From positions 1 through 8,063 of the forward strand of contig SYBY01000389.1 in the NCBI GenBank assembly GCA_005788585.1: a stretch of DNA of 8,063 bases, given 5' to 3'. This document shows, one piece after another, positions 4,761-8,063 of the stretch. The number at the start of each line of letters is the position of its first letter. Position 1 is the stretch's first letter. The notes below the pieces were generated by a model. It made no database searches. It was given only the letters and a program-made list of their open reading frames with translations, and had not been told where the DNA came from. The DNA is from Actinomycetota bacterium (GTDB taxonomy: Bacteria > Actinomycetota > Thermoleophilia > Solirubrobacterales > Solirubrobacteraceae). The position numbers and the translations under genes are program-made.

Positions 4761-6353
4761 CTACCGCTGCGGCAGCGTGAGGCTCGCCGGGTGGTCCGGT
4801 CCTCCGCCGAAGTGGATCGGCGAGCCGCCCGGGTTGGTGTCGAGGTAGTACATGAGGTCGTAGGTCGAGACGGCGAGCATCAGGCGGTGGCCGGCGTGCA
4901 CGTCGTAGGCGGTGCTCCGCAGCGCCAGGTCGAGGGAGATCGGCTCACCCGGCTGGACCCCGCGGAACGTCCGCGGCTGGTGGTCGATGTAGTACGCCCG
5001 CCCGTCGCGGCCGACCGCCAGCAGGTGGACGATCGCGGTCACGCGCGTCGCCGACGGCGTGATCGTCAGGCGCACGCGCGGGGCGCCGCGGATCTGCATC
5101 CGCTCCGTCAGCGGATCGCCCACCCACACGGCGTTGCGGCGGCGGGAGACGAGCCGCGCGAGGGTGAACGGCGGCGAGAACCCGTACGACTCGGCGAAGT
5201 GCGACACGATCGGGATGCCGACGGTCAGCGCGGGGTCGGGGCCGGGGTCGACGCGCATGCGCCAGTCGCGGTCCGGCTGGGCCCTCGTGATCTGGCCGCG
5301 CCCACGCGTGTCGGCGTCGAGTGCGAAGGTCGTCTCCCGCGTGCTGACGTCGCTCCAGGCCGCGTACGTCTCGGCCGGCCGCATGCCGCTGGAGCTGCGC
5401 GCTCGCAGCCAGATCCCCGAGCCCCCGCGGGCCGGCTCGCCGGACTTCAGTGTGCGATCGAACCATCGCATGACGCCGGTCCACACGTCGTTGTTCAGAC
5501 CGAAGCGCGCCGGGGTCTCGGCGCTGATGTGCTCGCCCGGACGCAGCTCGAGGCGCCTCGGGCCGGTGAGCCGGCTGTAGAAGTCGATGATCTGGTCCGG
5601 CGGAAACGCCGTCTCGTTCCAGGTGTTGGCGAGGTGGACCGCCGTGCCGCGGGCGTTCAGGGCGTCGACGTACGTGACCGGCGAGCGCTCCTTCATGAGG
5701 CGAAGGAAGCCCGGTAGGTCGGTGCCGCCGAGGAACGTGCGCCACGTGGCGTTGAACGCGGCGTCCGTGCGTCCCTCGTCGTTGGCGGTGTCGCGCATGA
5801 TCAGGCCGATCGCCGCGTTGCGGGTCTCTCCGGGGTACATCGACGCGACGAGATCGCCCCAGCCGCTCAGGGCGCTGACGGCTCGGATGCGCGGGTCGTG
5901 CGCCGCGGCGAGCAGCGCGAGGCCGGCGCCATAGGAGGCGCCGCCGATGCCGATGCGGGCGGGGTCGGCCGGTGTGCGGGCGAGCGCCCAGTCGATGACG
6001 GCTGACGCGTCGGCGAGGTCGGGCGGCCCCGCGATGCTGTTGACGCCGCCGGAGCCGGGCGCCCCGCGGGTCGCATACGTCACGACCACGTAGCCGCGGC
6101 TGGCCAGGGTCCTCGCGGCCAGCAGGTCGAGCCACGACTGGCCGTTCCAGGAGCCGACGAGCACGACGAGGGGGAGCGGCGTGGTCGTGCGGGGGCGGGT
6201 CACCCACGCTTCCAGCCGGACTCCCGGCTCGCGGTCGATCCGGGCCGGGGCGCTGGTGACCGTGAGCGCGTCTGCGGCGGGTGCGGTGACGGCAGCCGCC
6301 ATCAGCACCGCGAAGAGCGTCAGCAGGGGGCGGCGCAGGCGGCGGGTCGTCAT
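4761..6353 (-). CDS. Exported S15/CocE-like alpha/beta serine hydrolase
   Basis: A 530-residue protein predicted to be exported: residues 1-29 are a signal peptide (Arg-rich start, hydrophobic core, ADA before LTV). An alpha/beta-hydrolase domain follows, with VLVGSWNGQ (64-72), YVVVTYATRGAPGSGG (88-103), nucleophile Ser140 in GGASYGAG, and probable His275 in RPGEHIS. The acid is probably Glu247 in NTWNETAFPPDQ, at a position where relatives usually have Asp. Residues about 310-528 look like the beta-sandwich C-terminal domain of X-Pro dipeptidyl-peptidase/CocE proteins (GAPRVRLTI, DVHAGHRLMLAVS). It therefore probably cleaves an ester or peptide outside the membrane; the substrate is not evident. 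The ATG at 6353 is chosen because it follows the methyltransferase stop with an ATGA overlap and begins the signal peptide. A longer open frame exists upstream but overlaps the methyltransferase. Confidence 0.85.
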   Translation of the reverse strand: MTTRRLRRPLLTLFAVLMAAAVTAPAADALTVTSAPARIDREPGVRLEAWVTRPRTTTPLPLVVLVGSWNGQSWLDLLAARTLASRGYVVVTYATRGAPGSGGVNSIAGPPDLADASAVIDWALARTPADPARIGIGGASYGAGLALLAAAHDPRIRAVSALSGWGDLVASMYPGETRNAAIGLIMRDTANDEGRTDAAFNATWRTFLGGTDLPGFLRLMKERSPVTYVDALNARGTAVHLANTWNETAFPPDQIIDFYSRLTGPRRLELRPGEHISAETPARFGLNNDVWTGVMRWFDRTLKSGEPARGGSGIWLRARSSSGMRPAETYAAWSDVSTRETTFALDADTRGRGQITRAQPDRDWRMRVDPGPDPALTVGIPIVSHFAESYGFSPPFTLARLVSRRRNAVWVGDPLTERMQIRGAPRVRLTITPSATRVTAIVHLLAVGRDGRAYYIDHQPRTFRGVQPGEPISLDLALRSTAYDVHAGHRLMLAVSTYDLMYYLDTNPGGSPIHFGGGPDHPASLTLPQR

Positions 6354-7003
6354 GCCGCCGGTCCCGCCGGGCGGTGGACGCGGACCGTCCAGCGCGCGCC
6401 CTGGCCGTTGGCGATCTGCGCCTCGGCTTCGACCGGACCGAGGACGCGCAGGCGCCGCAGCAGGCGCCGCATCGCCCACAGCCGGTCGAACATCGAGATC
6501 ACGATCACCCCGCCGGGTGCGAGGTGCTCGACGTAGCGCTCCGCGGCGGCGACCGGGTCGCGCAGGTAGTACAGGCACTCGTTGAAGACGATGACGTCGA
6601 AGGCGCGCGCCGGGACGTACGTCGCGGCGTCGGCCACCGTGAAGGTCGTGCGGTCGTCCTCTCCCGCCTGGGCCCGCGCGATGGCGTGCTCGGAGAGGTC
6701 GATCCCGGCGTACGTGCCGTAGCGCAGGTTGCACCGCAGGATCCCCTGCGCGCATCCGACGTCGAGGACGGCCGGCTCCTGCCCGCCGAAGCGCTCGCAG
6801 TAGTCGCGGACCACCGCGTAGCGGGGCGCCTCGCCGAGGTCCCACAGCCGGCCCCAGGCGTCGCGCTCGAGTTCGAGCGCGTTGTCGCGCAGGAGCATCC
6901 CCAGCGCGAGGCGATGCGGAACGGGCGCCGCGGACGCCACCGGCAGCAGCGTGCTGCGGATCGCGCGCTGGACCAGGGTCGGGCCTGCGATGGTCTCCTC
7001 CAC
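6350..7003 (-). CDS. Class I SAM-dependent methyltransferase
   Basis: A 217-residue cytoplasmic enzyme of the Rossmann-type methyltransferase superfamily. SAM-binding motif I is VLDVGCAQG (79-87); the acidic residue contacting the ribose is probably Asp102 in GIDLSEHAI; VADA (123-126) fits the adenine-binding loop; FDVIVFNECLYYL (135-147) and LAPGGVIVIS (161-170) are the following strands. The acceptor is not evident. Start is GTG 7003: no other ATG/GTG/TTG start occurs between it and an in-frame stop at 7069, and there is no Shine-Dalgarno ahead of it, so the message may be leaderless. A perfect GTAACGTTAC palindrome lies 5 bp upstream and probably regulates it. It overlaps the hydrolase start by 4 nt, so the two are co-translated. 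Hydrophobic stretches near residues 15-40 could allow membrane association; this is speculative. Confidence 0.85.
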   Translation of the reverse strand: MEETIAGPTLVQRAIRSTLLPVASAAPVPHRLALGMLLRDNALELERDAWGRLWDLGEAPRYAVVRDYCERFGGQEPAVLDVGCAQGILRCNLRYGTYAGIDLSEHAIARAQAGEDDRTTFTVADAATYVPARAFDVIVFNECLYYLRDPVAAAERYVEHLAPGGVIVISMFDRLWAMRRLLRRLRVLGPVEAEAQIANGQGARWTVRVHRPAGPAA

Positions 7004-7008
7004 GCGCC

Positions 7009-7027
7009 GTAACGTTACCAGTAACGT
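7009..7027. promoter_or_regulatory. Candidate operator/promoter of the methyltransferase-hydrolase unit
   Basis: GTAACGTTAC (7009-7018) is a perfect palindrome, followed by a second GTAACGT (7021-7027); the TAACGT cores are 12 bp apart. It ends 5 bp before the GTG start. The minus-strand TAACGT (7017-7012) could itself be the -10 of a leaderless promoter, in which case a bound protein would repress directly. The same core recurs at 4732-4757, on the far side of the two-gene unit. No TetR-type gene is present in the window. Confidence 0.45.
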
Positions 7028-7033
7028 CGATGC

Positions 7034-7055
7034 AACAGAACCCGGTTCGACCGGG
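7034..7055 (-). terminator. Likely intrinsic terminator of the winged-helix gene
   Basis: On the minus strand, CCCGGT (7055-7050), loop CGA and ACCGGG (7046-7041) form a 6-bp GC-rich stem, followed at once by TTCTGTT (7040-7034). It lies 11 nt after the TAG stop of the gene ending at 7067 and before the methyltransferase promoter region, so it would separate the two transcripts. The T-tract is interrupted, so termination may be partial. Confidence 0.5.
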
Positions 7056-7066
7056 AGTGAGGCCGG

Positions 7067-7471
7067 CTACGAGGAGGTCAGGGGCGCCGTGGCGCGATAC
7101 GCGCTGACCCCGGTCTCAAGCGTCGCCTTCTCGAGCTGGCCGCGCTCGACCAGCGAGCGCACGGTGTTGTAGACGACGCCCTTGGAGATGCCCGTGGCCT
7201 CGGCGATCTCCTCCGCGGTCACGACCCCGCGTTCGTCGACGAGCTGCAGGATCCGCTGGATGTTCTCCCCGCGGCGCGCACGCGGTCGCTTGTGCTCGGC
7301 CTCGGCGCCGGAGCGCATGGGCGGCAGCGCGAGGATCTCGCGGAGCATGTCGCGCTCGCGGACGAGGTCGTCGTAGGCCTTCAGCTCGTGCTCGATCTCG
7401 GTCAGGCGCGCGGCGACACTGTCACGCACCTGAGCCAGGGACTCGTACGGGGGATCATGCTCAGGCGTCAC
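7067..7471 (-). CDS. Small winged-helix/HTH regulator with an N-terminal coiled coil
   Basis: A 134-residue cytoplasmic protein. Residues about 11-49 form an amphipathic, probably coiled-coil helix (LAQVRDSVAARLTEIEHEL and the run to LREIL), likely for dimerisation. A basic linker (KRPRARRG, 61-68) leads to a winged-helix DNA-binding domain at 69-127: ENIQRILQLVDERG, VTAEEIAEATGISKGVVYNT as the helix-turn-helix, then VRSLVERGQLEK. No precise family is recognised. Start: GTG 7471 is preferred to GTG 7507, because TATACT (7484-7479) lies 5-8 nt upstream and would place transcription initiation on the GTG itself; the longer version would run through that box. No Shine-Dalgarno is present. An inverted repeat just upstream suggests autoregulation. 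It stands alone between the Usp gene and the methyltransferase unit; a target is not evident. Confidence 0.8.
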   Translation of the reverse strand: MTPEHDPPYESLAQVRDSVAARLTEIEHELKAYDDLVRERDMLREILALPPMRSGAEAEHKRPRARRGENIQRILQLVDERGVVTAEEIAEATGISKGVVYNTVRSLVERGQLEKATLETGVSAYRATAPLTSS

Positions 7472-7478
7472 ACGGTGG

Positions 7479-7484
7479 AGTATA
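7479..7484 (-). promoter_or_regulatory. -10 box of a leaderless promoter
   Basis: TATACT on the minus strand matches the TATAAT consensus at five of six positions and is the clearest promoter hexamer in the window. With the usual 5-8 nt to the start point, transcription would begin at or within 2 nt of the GTG at 7471. No convincing -35 is seen 16-18 nt upstream. Confidence 0.55.
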
Positions 7485-7485
7485 C

Positions 7486-7507
7486 GTGCGCGTTCACATG
7501 AGCGCAC
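7486..7507. promoter_or_regulatory. Inverted repeat upstream of the winged-helix gene
   Basis: GTGCGC (7486-7491) and GCGCAC (7502-7507) are perfect inverted copies separated by 10 bp, with a smaller TCA-CA-TGA dyad at 7494-7501 between them. It covers the region where the -35 of the TATACT promoter should lie. That position would suit a repressor site, possibly for the gene's own product. Confidence 0.35.
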
Positions 7508-7516
7508 ACGTGTCCG

Positions 7517-7975
7517 TCAGGCGATGAGTTCCGCGGGCTGCGCCGGGACGACCATGACCGGGACGTCGGAGGCGAGCAGGACCTCTCGCGTGACGCTGCC
7601 GAACCGCTCGGTCGAGGCGCTGTAGCCCACGGCCCCGAGGACGACGAGGTCGTACGGCTGCGACGCCAGCTCTTCGAGGATCGCGGGGCCCGGCGCGCCG
7701 CGGGTCCAGCGCCGGGTGACGTCGACGGGGCCGGGCGCATGTGCGAGGGCCCGTTCGACGACGTCGCGTGCGTGGTCGTCGAGTGCGAGTTGCAGGATCC
7801 TCGCGGCGTCCGTGCGCAGGGCGTACATGGACGGCTTGTCCGCGAGGTCCTCCGAGACGGAGAAGACCGTGAGGCGCGCGCGCGTCGCCAGGGCGTGGGC
7901 TGTGGCCCAGTGCAGGGCGGCGTCGCCGTGCTCGCTGCCGTCGACGGCCACGAGCCAGCTGGGCCCGCGCGGCAC
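7517..7975 (-). CDS. Universal stress protein (UspA family)
   Basis: A 152-residue single-domain Usp, a cytoplasmic nucleotide-binding dimer commonly induced by stress or stasis. LVAVDGSE (8-15) opens the fold with the nucleotide-contacting Asp12. PYDLVVLGAVG (107-117) leads into the ATP loop, ending at GS (126-127), and SDVPVMVVP (136-144) is the dimer-forming last strand. The loop reads G-x2-G-x8-GS, one residue shorter than the usual G-x2-G-x9-G(S/T), so ATP binding is likely but not assured. GTG 7975 gives normal family length but has no ribosome site and sits in the palindrome ACCGATATCGGT (7974-7985). An in-frame CTG at 8026 follows GAGGGGG with good spacing and would add 17 residues; it is a less likely start. 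No partner is evident, and the promoter of the next gene separates them. Confidence 0.9.
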   Translation of the reverse strand: MPRGPSWLVAVDGSEHGDAALHWATAHALATRARLTVFSVSEDLADKPSMYALRTDAARILQLALDDHARDVVERALAHAPGPVDVTRRWTRGAPGPAILEELASQPYDLVVLGAVGYSASTERFGSVTREVLLASDVPVMVVPAQPAELIA

Positions 7976-7985
7976 CGATATCGGT
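7974..7985. promoter_or_regulatory. 12-bp palindrome over the Usp start codon
   Basis: ACCGATATCGGT is a perfect 12-bp palindrome that includes the first two bases of the GTG start. A protein bound here would block initiation of a leaderless message. It could also be a chance occurrence. A 6-bp inverted repeat, CTCGTC/GACGAG (7991-8005), lies just upstream. Confidence 0.25.
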
Positions 7986-8038
7986 TGGCACTCGTCGACG
8001 ACGAGGCTGGACAGTCGCGAAGACAGCGGAGTTCCCCC

Positions 8039-8063
8039 TCAGATGGTGCGGTGCAGCGCTCCC
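8039..8063 (-). CDS. Possible C-terminal end of a gene continuing past the right edge
   Basis: Reading leftwards from the edge, one frame gives GALHRTI then TGA (8041-8039), with G or C at most third positions as in the neighbours. Only seven codons are visible, so this is a weak call resting on position and codon bias; no function can be given. The 63-bp gap to the Usp GTG holds GAGGGGG and a small inverted repeat. Confidence 0.2.

Noticed and set aside
6354..6845. Longer N-terminus for the exported hydrolase (start at 6845)
   Set aside because: The extension is Arg/Pro/Ala-rich and lies entirely inside the methyltransferase in another frame; the signal peptide begins at 6353.
1..8063. CRISPR arrays, tRNA/rRNA genes, transposases
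   Set aside because: No regularly spaced direct repeats, no tRNA-like cloverleaf with TTCGA-type arm plus anticodon stem, and no transposase or integrase-like protein was seen.

Overview
This is a very GC-rich, gene-dense bacterial window. Its strong GAGGAGG ribosome binding sites, frequent GTG starts and protein families (type III glutamine synthetase, PucR-type regulator, Usp) suggest a high-GC actinobacterium, possibly of the Thermoleophilia (Solirubrobacter/Conexibacter-like). The lineage is inferred from general appearance, not from a marker gene.

The left half is a nitrogen-assimilation locus. A type III glutamine synthetase (cut by the left edge, minus strand, 3-1145) is divergent from a plus-strand operon: ammonium channel amtB (1432-2904), P-II protein glnK (2901-3269, ATGA overlap) and a PucR/CdaR-type regulator (3273-4523). 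Import (Amt), its gating sensor (P-II) and fixation (GS) therefore sit together. The P-II protein has Leu at the T-loop position where Tyr51 is normally modified, and no glnD follows it.

The most striking non-coding element is the amtB leader. A 10-bp closing helix encloses a long hairpin, and this is followed by a perfect 9-bp inverted repeat that buries the amtB Shine-Dalgarno. The hairpin loop carries a second GAGGAGG that could compete for the same anti-SD strand. This looks like a translational riboswitch or RNA switch. I cannot assign it to a known class.

The convergent gap 4524-4760 has no gene and is almost entirely inverted repeats: two long hairpins, a potential three-way junction, a small hairpin, and a tandem TAACGT site.

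The right half is on the minus strand. Read in transcription order from right to left it holds a possible gene tail at the edge, a universal stress protein (7517-7975), a small winged-helix regulator (7067-7471, apparently leaderless), and a two-gene unit of a SAM methyltransferase (6350-7003) coupled by ATGA overlap to an exported S15/CocE-like serine hydrolase (4761-6353). Palindromes with a TAACGTTA core lie at both ends of that unit and look like operator sites for a regulator encoded elsewhere.
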